Shown here: positions 1 through 8,302 of the stretch, piece after piece | How positions within the stretch are numbered: the first letter of the stretch is position 1 | Layout of the letters: each line of letters opens with the position of its first letter | From: Priapulus caudatus | Lineage: Eukaryota; Priapulida; Priapulimorpha; Priapulimorphida; Priapulidae | Assembly (NCBI RefSeq): GCF_000485595.1 | Contig: NW_014577426.1 | Coordinates: 196,271 to 217,023, forward strand | DNA length: 20,753 nt | Direction of reading: 5' to 3' | Program-made: the position numbers and the translations under genes | The notes under the pieces: model-generated | The model's input: only the letters and a program-made list of their open reading frames with translations | Databases searched by the model: none | Told to the model about the DNA's origin: nothing

Positions 1-101
1 CTACTGGAATGGTTGAGAATAGTGTAGAGTGTAAGGTGTAAACTACTGGAATGGTTGAGAATAGTGTAGAGTGTAAGGTGTAAACTACTGGAATGGTTGA
101 G
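1..101. repeat. 42-bp minisatellite, about 2.4 copies
   Basis: Two full 42-base units (1-42, 43-84) and a 17-base partial third begin with CTACTGGAATGG and are essentially identical. The homologous segment near 4500-4545 holds only about one unit, so copy number differs between the two copies of the larger duplicated segment. The array may continue left of the window. Confidence 0.9.
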
Positions 102-608
102 GTGGTTTCGTTGATACATATATAAATAATATTACTTACCAGACATAATTAGTAGTAGTTAGTAAGTAGCATACATTACGTCTGGTTATCTTTGTAATAG
201 TCTAATAGTTAATCATTCACGAAGTGGTGTTTATGGCACATTTGAGTTACAACCTTTCTATTTAGTAGTGGGGGGACTAACATTAGAACATCATTTCATA
301 CGGGGCATATGTGCTCGCTCGTGCACAATAAGACACTGGTTGGATGTGTGGGTGGGTGGGCATGTAAAGGGGGAAGAAAGAGAGAGAGAGAGCGTCGTGT
401 GAATCACGGTCTAGACTGTCATTACTCTTGTGTGATTGGAACACGGTTAGTGAGAACTCTAAGGCACGGCGACCGTTTAATCTACGCTGCTTCAATCACC
501 CGTCGTTAGCGTCTCGTGCGAAACAATTTCTCGCACCTTTGTCGCACGTCGTGACATGTAATCTCTGCTGCGTTATTCGTCATGGCAACGTTGTTTTTTG
601 CACGGCAG

Positions 609-727
609 GTTCGCGGCAGACGTTTTTCGCCGGTCAGGTGACGATGTTTGCAGACATCTATGCCGCATCCTTCCTCAACCTGCTCTACTACCCGTTCAGC
701 TACATGTTCCGCGCTCCTCCAATACTG
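609..727 (+). CDS. NT5C2: NT5C2 exon E (intact copy, out of order)
   Basis: Internal exon of cytosolic purine 5'-nucleotidase. It is preceded by a TTTTTTGCACGGCAG acceptor and followed by a GTGAGTG donor. It starts in phase 1 (completing a Gly codon) and ends at a codon boundary. It encodes [20 protein letters not shown] and then [19 protein letters not shown], which matches the vertebrate stretch [33 protein letters not shown] almost residue for residue. In the protein this segment follows exon D and precedes exon F (MPHESTV). Here it lies about 900 bases upstream of exon A, which is impossible for a collinear gene. A degraded copy occupies the expected place at 5066-5190. The exon identity is very secure. 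Its position is probably an assembly or duplication effect. Confidence 0.93.
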
Positions 728-735
728 GTGAGTGA

Positions 736-811
736 ACAACAACGACGACGACGACGATTACGACGATGACGACGACGACGACGACGACGACGACGATTAC
801 GACGATGACAT
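736..811. repeat. (GAC)n trinucleotide repeat in intron
   Basis: Imperfect (ACG)n/(GAC)n run, interrupted by GATTACGACGATGAC blocks, starting a few bases after the exon E donor. The counterpart in the second copy (about 5205-5338) is roughly twice as long. The poly-Asp and poly-Val ORFs over it are repeat translations. Confidence 0.9.
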
Positions 812-1285
812 GACGAAACCATGTATAATACGCAGGGTCTCCAATCATTCCGCATTCTGCGGAATCTGTACGATTTCTAGGCTTAATTTCTGCATACCGC
901 AGCGGCAAGGTTATATACAGTTATACAGCCGCAGGGTTATATTCCTCATTTCAGTTGCATGGTAACAAATTTGCACTGATTGTTTGCTTGGACGCATTGT
1001 TTTTTTTTCAGCTGGTGCCTGCACTGGCCACGCGCTGGTGCAGTGGAGATAGGCTTAGATACAAATATCTCGAAAAATGGCCTAAATATGTTTCTGGAAA
1101 TTCTCCAAAAAATCTCTAAATATCTCAAATCTTTTTCTTCAAGTCTACAATAACCCTGGTCTTCTCATTCTCATGGCAGCATATACGTTCAGTTGCCGTA
1201 CTCATTAATTCACAAACACTACAAGAACACCAGTAAGAAATCGGGTAACTTAGAATTGATTACATTTTGGTCGTCATCCAGATCC

Positions 1286-1320
1286 AATTAATTATTTAAT
1301 TAATTAATTAATTAATTAAA
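1286..1320. repeat. (TTAA)n AT-rich repeat
   Basis: Run of AATTAATT/TTAATTAA units in the intronic sequence before exon A. It lies just after the point where similarity to the second copy of the 1.2-kb segment is lost. The rest of 812-1619 shows no gene. Confidence 0.85.
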
Positions 1321-1619
1321 TTTTTCACAGTAACAGAATTCAGCTGCCTTGGCGGAGGTCTGTGCTCTCCGAGTGCTCTAGTTTGATATGCAACACACTC
1401 GTAATGTTATAGTCACGACACGTAATCAATGAAATTTTCAAATGTGTTATATGAGCAGATAATGTGTGACAGCATAAAATCTGCTGATAGATAAAAGGAA
1501 TTCCTTTCCACTAAAAGCATTCTGTTCATTAATATTTTAGCAGAACTTGGAAGTAGTAAAAATAGAAACAAATGATTTCTGAAACGTCATCTTTCTGATT
1601 TTGCATGTTTATTTTTCAG

Positions 1620-1686
1620 AAAACCGGGGCTCTGCGAATAGGATCACATATCGGACCGCTAAAGAAGGGTCACGTCTATTCAGGAG
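1620..1686 (+). CDS. NT5C2: NT5C2 exon A
   Basis: Internal exon of cytosolic purine 5'-nucleotidase, 67 bases, preceded by a TTTATTTTTCAG acceptor and followed by a GTATGTTC donor. It starts in phase 0, ends in phase 1, and encodes KTGALRIGSHIGPLKKGHVY followed by SGG. The vertebrate enzyme has [23 protein letters not shown] from about residue 308. This is the substrate- and effector-binding face just before HAD motif IV. The frame is clean and joins to exon B through a split Gly codon. The exons upstream, which hold the DxDxT nucleophile motif, are not in this window. Confidence 0.92.
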
Positions 1687-2269
1687 GTATGTTCACATAG
1701 AGCTTCATCGTCGAACACCTTCCATTCTTAGCTCAACTACTGCATACGCTGTGTATTTCGCGGTGGTTTAATTTTCGCGAATTTTTGCGAACATGTTCCC
1801 GACCGCAAAAATAACAACACTCTGTTCTTCACTGATTTGTGAATTCGCCAACCGCGAAATTAACCACTCGCGAAATTGTCCGCCAAGTCTGAATTCGCTA
1901 AAATATCTGTACGCGAAAAATATAGCGTATACAGTATTCCCTATACTAGACACATTATTTGCTTCTAGGCTGCAATTAGTCATCCAAGTAAAACCATATG
2001 CAGTCACGACAGCTGATGCTACAAACTACTTCGTCAAAAATTTACTCGATTGGTTTTAATAATTCTTAAATTCCTAATGAGGGTTAGCGTCACTTTTCGT
2101 TGTCAAACCGCGTTTATTAACCATTAATCTCATGTTGACTCGCATTTATGTTTTTATTCCTGAATCCTTATCATGTGCTGTTCGTGTGATAACGTCTGCA
2201 TCCCTCTGTCGTGTGGTACCTATACAACCCTTGGTATGGAATGAATCAACTTCATGCACTGTTTTTCAG

Positions 2270-2374
2270 GCTCATGTAATGTCTTTTCTGACATGATTGG
2301 TGCTAAAGGCAAGGATGTGTTGTATGTGGGTGATCACATATTCGGTGACATTCTCAAATCGAAAAAGATCAGAG
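2270..2374 (+). CDS. NT5C2: NT5C2 exon B, HAD motif IV
   Basis: Internal 105-base exon, phase 1 at both ends, with acceptor ACTGTTTTTCAG and donor GTATGTATG. It encodes [15 protein letters not shown], then [20 protein letters not shown]. The GDHIFGD block is HAD motif IV. Its two aspartates correspond to human D351 and D356, which coordinate the catalytic Mg2+. The [20 protein letters not shown] run is nearly invariant in NT5C2 and strongly supports that assignment over related NT5DC proteins. The reading frame is intact, and the exon lies in clean sequence just before the long CT tract. Confidence 0.95.
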
Positions 2375-2498
2375 GTATGTATGTCTGTTTTATGATACCG
2401 CTGTCATCGCGAGTGAAACTACGAGCGGTGACAGTAACAAACATTGCGTATCATTGTATTTATATCATGCAAGCCAAGATGATAATTGTTTAACATGT

Positions 2499-2501
<3 letters not shown>

Positions 2502-2545
<44 letters not shown>

Positions 2546-2815
2546 TTCATCTCTGTCTCTCTGCTCTCCCTCTCATGCTCTCTCTCTCACTCACACCGCT
2601 CCCTCTCTCTCTCCGCTCTCTCTCTTCTCTCTCTCCTCTCTCTCTCTCCTCTCTCTCTTCTTCTCTCTCTCTCGTCTCTTTCTACTCTCTCTCTCCTTTC
2701 CGCCTCTCTCTCTCTCCCCTCTTCTCTCCCGTCTTCTCTCCTCTCTCACATCCTCTCTCTCTCTCTCTCTCATCTCTCTCATCTCCTCTCTCTCCTCCCT
2801 CTCCTCTCAACCCTC

Positions 2816-2866
<51 letters not shown>

Positions 2867-3087
2867 TCTCTCTCTTCTCTCTCTCTCTCTGCTCTCTCTA
2901 CGCTCTCTCTTCTCTCTTTCTCGTCTCATCTCCTCTTCTACTCTCACGGCTCTCTCTCCTCTCACGCTCTCCTGTGATCTCCTCTCTCTCTCTCCTTCTC
3001 TCTTTCTCTCTTCTGTTCTCTCTCTCTCTCTCTCTCTCCTGCGTCTCTCTCCCTCTCTCTCACCCTCTCTTCTCTCTTTCTTCTCTC

Positions 3088-3120
<33 letters not shown>

Positions 3121-3324
3121 CGTTCTATCTCTTCTCTCACTCCTCACACGCTCTCTCCGCCTCTCTCTCCTCCTCTCTCTTCATCTCTCTCCCCCTTTCT
3201 CTCCCTGTGCCTCTTTCTCTCTCTCTCGCCCTCTCTCCTCCTCTCCTTTCTCTCTCTCTCCCCCTTCTCTCTCTCTCTCACCCTCTCTCTCACCCTCTCT
3301 CTCACTCACTTCTCTCACCCTCTA
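2502..3324. repeat. Long (CT)n polypyrimidine tract
   Basis: About 820 bases of almost pure CTCT with interspersed TTC, CCT and occasional A or G. It begins as a perfect (TC)n run and ends directly at the CTCTACAG acceptor of exon C. It produces long spurious Ser/Leu-rich frames on + and Arg/Glu-rich frames on -. It is intronic and doubles as an extremely long polypyrimidine tract. The length is probably unreliable because it starts the low-accuracy block. Confidence 0.9.
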
Positions 3325-3327
3325 CAG

Positions 3328-3444
3328 CGTTGGAAAACGTTCCTGGTCGTACCGGGCTAACACTGAGTTCTGCACGTGTGTGAACGACAGACTGACTCTA
3401 CGTACAGCACAGAACCTTGACAGTACGCTATCATCATTGATACA
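3328..3444 (+). pseudogene. NT5C2: NT5C2 exon C, frameshifted as assembled
   Basis: After acceptor CTCTACAG, the bases from 3331 encode WKTFLVVP, matching vertebrate WRTFLVIPEL. One extra base (C at 3328) breaks the phase-1 junction with exon B. The frame stops at 3358-3360. In shifted frames CTGCACGTGTG (LHV, vertebrate LHVW), a Leu-Tyr and then NLDSTLSSL (vertebrate SLDIFLAEL) are recognisable in the right order. That implies several single-base indels inside one exon. A GTGAGA at 3445 is the likely donor. All neighbouring exons within 2.5-5.7 kb show the same kind of damage, so I think these are sequencing errors rather than mutations. The exact 3' end is uncertain. Confidence 0.7.
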
Positions 3445-3479
3445 GTGAGAGCGGCCAGGACGCAACCGCACTCATGCCG

Positions 3480-3618
3480 AGAGAAGGAGAGGAGACGAGA
3501 GAGAGAGAGAGAGAGAGAAGAGATGAAAGAGAGATAGAGAGAGAGGAGAGAGAAGCACGAGAGACGAGGAGAAGCGAGAAGAGAGAGACGAGAGAGAGAG
3601 AGAGAGAGCAGAGAGAGA
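3480..3618. repeat. (GA)n purine tract
   Basis: GAGAGA-rich run with a few ACGAG and CAGAG interruptions, starting 35 bases after the inferred exon C donor. Its sequence is complementary in type to the CT tract on the other side of exon C. The region 3620-3938 has nothing else recognisable. Confidence 0.9.
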
Positions 3619-3938
3619 GCGGCCGCTACCTACACAGAAGCTACCTAGCATTCCTAGTTTCCCATTACTGATGGCAGTGCAGAAATGTTTACGCTAATTA
3701 GTAAACTCTGCCAAGTCAGTGTGTGTGAGAGAGGAGAGTGTGTGAGCAGAGAGTGGGCGAGAGAACCCTGCGAGCAATTCATTAAATTATATAAATAATA
3801 ATTACAAAGAGTGCCGTGTCTATGACGATGTATGGCTGCTTGCCACACAGCTACGAGCTATAGTGCCGTGCCCAAGCCTGCAAGGCATGGTGTGGTCCAG
3901 GTGTACTCCCATTGCCTTGAAACAACCGATGCTTGCAG

Positions 3939-4092
3939 GTCTTATAAACTGCTCGACGTGACTTTCTTCGGCAGAATCTGACATGCACCACTAAGGGAGA
4001 TCGGATATCCGCGAGGTCCAAAGAAGATACCAACGCGGATCCACGAGATGGACATAGTGCTATCGGCCATTATGGGAAGCCGTTTCCCAGCG
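3939..4092 (+). pseudogene. NT5C2: NT5C2 exon D, frameshifted as assembled
   Basis: Acceptor GATGCTTGCAG is followed by bases readable as SYKLLD (vertebrate LYKHLD, containing the D407 equivalent). A shifted frame then gives SSAESDMHH, then SDIREVQRR (vertebrate PDISSIQRR). Further frames give HEMD and IMGSRFPS (vertebrate HDMD, MMGSLFRS). The donor GTAAACGG follows a phase-1 G, exactly what is needed to join the split Gly at the start of exon E. Order and phases match NT5C2, but at least three indels and an in-frame TAA interrupt the exon. This is most likely low-accuracy sequence. The alternative is a decayed duplicate. Confidence 0.65.
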
Positions 4093-4147
4093 GTAAACGG
4101 CCCTCTGCTCTTCCCATCGTGGCCTATATGTTGTCTCTCCCTTAAAT

Positions 4148-4315
4148 CCATGCGGCTCTATCAGTGCCTATTGTTTGTCTGCCTGTAAGCCATGGTCTTC
4201 ATCAGTGCCTATTGTTGTCTGTCCTATCCATGTCTTCTATCAGTGCCTATTGTTGTCTGTCCTTAATCCATGGTCTTCTATCAGTGCCTATTGTTGTCTG
4301 TCCTTAATCCACGGT
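4148..4315. repeat. About 40-bp tandem repeat, four copies
   Basis: Four head-to-tail units share TATCAGTGCCTATTGTTGTC and are separated by TGTCCTTAATCCATGGTCT variants. They differ by small indels. The array lies in the intron between exons D and E'. Nothing else is recognised between 4316 and 4500. Confidence 0.85.
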
Positions 4316-5065
4316 GTATAAACCACAGTGCAACTACTGCAAACTACTGTGAATGACTATGTGTAGGTATAAACAGTGTATTTAACTACTGTGTTATTAT
4401 TGCATATAATTTCAAAATACAAATACATGTACTGAAAATGGTCTTTTTCATGGAGAAAAAATCTGTTGGATGCAATAGTGAGAAAGTGTAGTGAGGATGG
4501 AAAAATAGTGTAGCGCGTAAGGTATAAACTACTGGAATGGTGAGGTGTTTCGTTGTACATATAAAATAATATTACCTTACCAGAACATTATTAGTAGTAG
4601 TTAGTAAGTAGCATATCATTACTGCTGGTTATCTTGTAATAGTCCAATAGTAACCATTCACGAAGTTGGTGTGTAATGGCACATCTTGAGTTACAACCTT
4701 TCATTTAGTAGTGCATGGGGACTAAACATTAGAACATCATTTCATACGAGGCAACTGTGCCGCCGCGTGCGACAATGAAGGAGACTGCGTAGATTTGTGT
4801 GGGGGTAGCGCATGTTAACGGGACACAAAGAGAGAGAGAGAGCCGTCGTGTGAATCACGCGTCATAGACTGTCATACTCTTGTTGATTGGAACACGGTTA
4901 GTGAGACACCTAAGCCACTGCGACCGTTTAAATCTACGCCTGCGTTCCAATCACCCGTCGTTAGCTCTCGGTGCCGACAACAATTCTCGCCACTTGATCG
5001 CACGTCGTGACATGTAATCTCTGCTCGTTTATTCGTTCATCGGCAACGTGTTTTTTGCACGGCAG

Positions 5066-5190
5066 TGTTCGCGGCCAGACTTTCCGCCGGTCAGGTGACG
5101 CATGTTTGCCACGACATCTATGGCCGCATCCTTTCCTCAACCTGCCTACTACGCTTCATCTACATTTCCGCGCTCCATCCAATTAGACTG
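5066..5190 (+). pseudogene. NT5C2: NT5C2 exon E', indel-ridden copy in the expected position
   Basis: Counterpart of 609-727, about 125 bases instead of 119. The TTTTTTGCACGGCAG acceptor is kept. Then GTTCGCGG, GCCGGTCAGGTGACG, ATGTTTGCC, ACATCTATG, CGCATCCTTTCCTCAACCTGC and TTCCGCGCTCC follow the clean copy, with about eight small indels. The donor lacks one G (ACTG/TGAGTG). No frame is open through the exon. By gene order this is where the real exon E belongs, so the clean copy at 609-727 probably gives its true sequence. Confidence 0.75.
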
Positions 5191-5204
5191 TGAGTGACAC
5201 ACCG

Positions 5205-5338
5205 ATGACGCACGACGACGACGACGACGACGATCGGTCTGACGACGACTCGGGACGACGACGACGATTGTGACGACGACGAACGACAGACGACGACAGC
5301 GACACGACGACCGACGACGATGATGACGACGACAACAC
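5205..5338. repeat. (GAC)n repeat, longer copy
   Basis: Imperfect (ACG)n/(GAC)n run of about 130 bases in the intron after exon E'. It is about twice the length of the matching tract at 736-811, with many interruptions. Frames read across it on the minus strand are Ser/Arg/Val repeats and are not genes. Confidence 0.85.
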
Positions 5339-5737
5339 ACGTTGACAGACGAAACATAAATACGCATGTCCCAACCATTCCGCCTGCGGGATCTGTATCG
5401 ATATCTAGGCTTAATTTCTGCATACCGCAGCCGCAAGGTTATAATACAGTTATACAGCCCGCAGGGTATATTCCCATTCAGTTGCATGGAAAAATTTGAC
5501 AACGATGTTGCATGTTTGCTTGGAGCATGTTTTTTTTCAGCTCTGGTCCGAGCACTGGCACGCGCTGGTGCAGCTGGAGAAGCCTTACGATAACAAATAT
5601 CTCGAAAAATGGCGCCTAAATATTTTCCGGAACTTCTCCAAAAATATCTAAATGATCTCAAATTCTTTTTCTTCAAGTCGTACAAATAACCCTGGTATTC
5701 TCATTCTCATGGCAGCATCATACAGTCAGTTCCGTAC

Positions 5738-6088
5738 TCATTTAACACAAACACACAAAACACCATATGGCACAGTCCTATCGGGTACCGACGCTTCCAT
5801 TCCGCCATGTTGTGACTGTTCTGATTCTTGAGAAGTTTGTGCCGATTCTTTGCGTTGCTTTTTCAGACTATTCTCCTCAATTTCTTCTTGTGTATATTCA
5901 GGCTCAAACCTATATCCAACTGGTAAATCACTATAAATATCATCATCATCTGAGTACCGGTAATCACTAGAATCATTGAAATTATCGCCGTCTGTTTCCA
6001 TCTTATACACAACACTCAACTTGCGATAGCAAGGCGTCCGTCGCTCAACATGGGGCCGTGACGTCACATGAACTAGATTACTATTCAT
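5738..6088 (-). CDS. Antisense ORF fragment with YRFEPEY motif, P2X7-like protein N-terminus?
   Basis: Open frame of 116 codons inside the NT5C2 intron between E' and F. A second in-frame Met is at 6001 (METDGDNFND), preceded by a Ser/Asp-rich acidic stretch (residues 31-56). Next comes GYRFEPEYTQEEIEEN (about 58-73) and a Lys/Gln/Ser-rich tail. From memory, a YxFEPxYTxEE block after an acidic leader is common at the N-terminus of invertebrate proteins annotated as 'P2X purinoceptor 7-like', many of which are repetitive and mobile-element associated. This was not verified. The zinc-binding domain of those proteins is absent. The last residues run into the duplicated segment (to about 5760), so the true 3' continuation is missing or misassembled. 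A CRE palindrome lies at 6059-6066, upstream of Met-31. Confidence 0.35.
   Translation of the reverse strand: MNSNLVHVTSRPHVERRTPCYRKLSVVYKMETDGDNFNDSSDYRYSDDDDIYSDLPVGYRFEPEYTQEEIEENSLKKQRKESAQTSQESEQSQHGGMEASVPDRTVPYGVLCVCVK
6059..6066. promoter_or_regulatory. CRE palindrome TGACGTCA
   Basis: Perfect 8-base CRE within GTGACGTCAC, about 58 bases upstream of the second Met of the antisense ORF. It also falls in frame within that ORF's longer reading. It is a candidate CREB/ATF site only. Confidence 0.35.
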
Positions 6089-6476
6089 GTGTTTATTACT
6101 AATTGGGCGCCGGATTTGAAATGGAATACGTCATTGAATGTATTTCTATGTATAAAAACGTTACAGAAGTTATGAAATTTGACTTCAATTGTCCTTTAAT
6201 TGTGTAGGAAAATATGAAGTGAGCTAGGTAAATTACTGGTCTCATTAAAAGCTCTGTCATTCAGCACACTTATGGCATTATGTATGGTTAAATGTCAACA
6301 CAGTACTGTAATTATGTTTTTTATGTTTTGTATACGAGTTTTTTGTTAGGATTCAAGTTGGTTAGGACTTTTCTAGTTGAGTGCTGGATACCAGAGCGTC
6401 AGTGCGGTTTGCTTGTCCGTGTATTCATTCTTGTCGATGCAATACTAACCCGATTGTTTTCTTTTCCTGCCACCAG

Positions 6477-6599
6477 ATGCCGCACGAGTCGACAGTCGAC
6501 CACATGGAGTGTAACTACGACCTTGAGAAAGAGTCGCAGCTGGCATCGCGGTCCCGTAACGTGTCAACCGTCGCCGAACCAGTCGTCAACAACATTCAG
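6477..6599 (+). CDS. NT5C2: NT5C2 exon F
   Basis: Internal exon of 41 codons, phase 0 at both ends, with acceptor TTTTCCTGCCACCAG and donor GTACACG. It encodes MPHESTVDHMECNYDLEKES, then QLASRSRNVSTVAEP. The vertebrate protein has [28 protein letters not shown] at the same place, directly after the FRAAHVL end of exon E. The first half is strongly conserved and the second is divergent, as expected for the flexible C-terminal part. The Met at the exon start is internal, not an initiator. The frame is clean, so the low-accuracy block has ended by here. Confidence 0.9.
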
Positions 6600-7207
6600 G
6601 TACACGCGCGTTCGCGACATGGTAGCCGCGATTCGTTTCTCACCGAGCTTACACCATTCATCTTTACAACATTCTGCCACGCTTGTCCGATGTGCCGCTA
6701 CGCTAGTTGACCAACATTAAGGGAGGGGGAGCACAGGATACCTGTAATGTAACACCTTAAAGCCATATTTTCGAGTATAATCTTGTGTTTTACCCACTTT
6801 TATCACACTTACAGTTATTGCTTGAGTAACAGCAACTGCCTAGAGTAACGATAAAATGTATTAGAACCTTCGTAATTACCAAATCATGCTCGTTTCGGAC
6901 TCGTTTAGAAAACTCGCTCGTTTTTAGTCTCACCGGTGTGGGAGATTACCTGTAACGTACCTGTTACCTGTACCTGCACCTTAATGTGGTGTACTCGCTA
7001 ACTCCATGATGCATATCCCACGCACGCACATCTCGCGTCTCGAATCCACGCTGCTCTCAACTCACTGCAGTCCACGTCACACATAACAGTAATTAATATA
7101 CTATGGTGACACTAGCTCCGTCACACGCAGCCACGTTGTGTTTTCCTCACTGCGCTTCGTCCGCGTTGTTGTGTTTTTCCCTCATGTTGTTGTTTCTGCT
7201 GAAGCAG

Positions 7208-7447
7208 GTGCTGCCTCAGGTGGCGACGCATCGTAAGGTGAGTCTCGTCCCGCACCTGCGCGCGGAGACTCCCAAGCACCTCACCCACTATCACGACGAG
7301 GACGACGAGGAGGAGGAGGACGACAGCAAGTCTGACCAGTCCGGCGAGATGCTCGCCAACAATGGGGACGCACCGCCGCCGCCGCCGCCCCGGCCGCCGC
7401 GAGCCGCGCGCTCCGGTGTGACCATAGCATCCTCGTGCCTCGAGTAA
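7208..7447 (+). CDS. NT5C2: NT5C2 terminal exon, acidic tail plus poly-Pro extension
   Basis: Last coding exon, ending at TAA 7445-7447. It encodes VATHRKVSLVPHLRAETPKH, then LTHYHDEDDEEEEDD, which aligns with vertebrate ITHCHDEDDDEEEEE, the acidic C-terminal tail implicated in subunit interaction. The vertebrate protein ends in that tail. Here about 40 more residues follow: SKSDQSGEMLANNGDA, a run of Pro with Arg (PPPPPPRPPR), and a basic-to-neutral end. Two in-phase acceptors are available 12 bases apart (GAAGCAG before 7208, CTGCCTCAG before 7220), so the start is given as the longer form. The exon is GC-rich with (GAG)n- and (CCG)n-like codon repeats. Confidence 0.88.
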   Translation: MLPQVATHRKVSLVPHLRAETPKHLTHYHDEDDEEEEDDSKSDQSGEMLANNGDAPPPPPPRPPRAARSGVTIASSCLE

Positions 7448-7454
7448 CAACCCT

Positions 7455-7520
7455 CGTGCGTGCGTGCTTGCGTGAGTGCATGCGTGCGTGCGTGCGTGAG
7501 TGCGTCCGTGAGTGCGTGAC
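7455..7520. repeat. (GTGC)n/(GTGA)n-type microsatellite
   Basis: Imperfect GTGCGTGC tetranucleotide run with GTGAGTGC and CATGCGTG interruptions, starting within 10 bases of the NT5C2 stop codon. Confidence 0.8.
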
Positions 7521-8302
7521 TGCCGGCTCGCGCGCGGGAGAGAGAGAGAAGACTTGCTCACGGAGGTTAGAGCGCGACCTTTGGAAGCGGGACGTCAGTG
7601 GAGGGAGGGGGGCGCGTGGTGTGCGACCATCACCGCGTTTCCTCGCACCGCCGCGAACTACTAGCTTTCATTTCACTGCATCGAATCTTCCTCCCATCTC
7701 TTCCCCGAACACACACTGACCAAGGATGAATAGTCTCTCTAGATGGTGATGTGTAAGATTTGGGATGGATGCAGTTGCGAGTTGTTGTATCGACATGCCG
7801 TTGTTACTGTGGTTCTTGAGACGTGACGTATGGCCTGTAAATAGAGTGAAATTGTAAGACCAGCTCCGATTTTCTTTCTTCCCGGATGAGTAGTTGTCTA
7901 TGAGGTGATGTTTTTGAATGTAATCCTGAGAGAGGAGAGGTGTGAACGACTTGCTCTGTGTGTGAACATGTTACGTGACACCGTGCTGTGGTAAGAGTGA
8001 CCTATTGCCTGTGGCGTGCACGCACCCGACGAACAGATAGATGGAGTTCTCGTGATCTCAGATGTCTGTCAGCAGCAGCTGCTAACGTGCGCTCGTGTGC
8101 ACTCTGTACTGTGACGAACCTGTCACTCATCTCCTCCTTCCATGCATTAGTTTATCATCAGCATAGTCGGCAGCCGGCTAATAAGGTTGTAGAAACGAAG
8201 CTACGCAGCTCGCTCGCGTACTTTCAGTTCAAGTTTTACATTTGCCAGTAATATTTTTTCAATTTTGCAGAATTTAAAATTTTTTTTTTTATATGCTTTG
8301 TT

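Larger units (their letters stand above)
1..1230 (+). repeat. Clean copy of duplicated NT5C2 exon-E segment
   Basis: About 1.2 kb that recurs at about 4500-5760 in the same orientation. Landmarks shared in order are the TAAACTACTGGAATGG block, the TAGTAGTAGTTAGTAAGTAGC block, the GA-rich run near 380, exon E, a (GAC)n tract, a CATACCGCAGC block and CTTCTCATTCTCATGGCAGC. This copy has an intact exon frame. The other differs by many one-base indels. Apart from exon E it is intron-like, with no other gene visible. Confidence 0.9.
4500..5760 (+). repeat. Noisy copy of duplicated NT5C2 exon-E segment
   Basis: Same-orientation copy of 1-1230. The same landmarks occur in the same order, but with frequent single-base insertions and deletions, for example GGCCAGAC for GGCAGAC and ATGGCCGC for ATGCCGC. 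Similarity fades around 5760, opposite about 1230. This copy occupies the position predicted by exon order, between D and F. Confidence 0.88.

Noticed and set aside
2454-3383. Long Ser/Leu-rich open frames on + and Arg/Glu-rich frames on - over the CT tract
   Set aside because: Pure translations of (CT)n. No stop codon can arise in the repeat. Only the last few codons overlap a real exon (C).
5149-5685. 178-residue minus-strand frame over the GAC repeat
   Set aside because: Antisense of exon E' plus a (GAC)n tract. Ser/Arg/Val runs are repeat translations.
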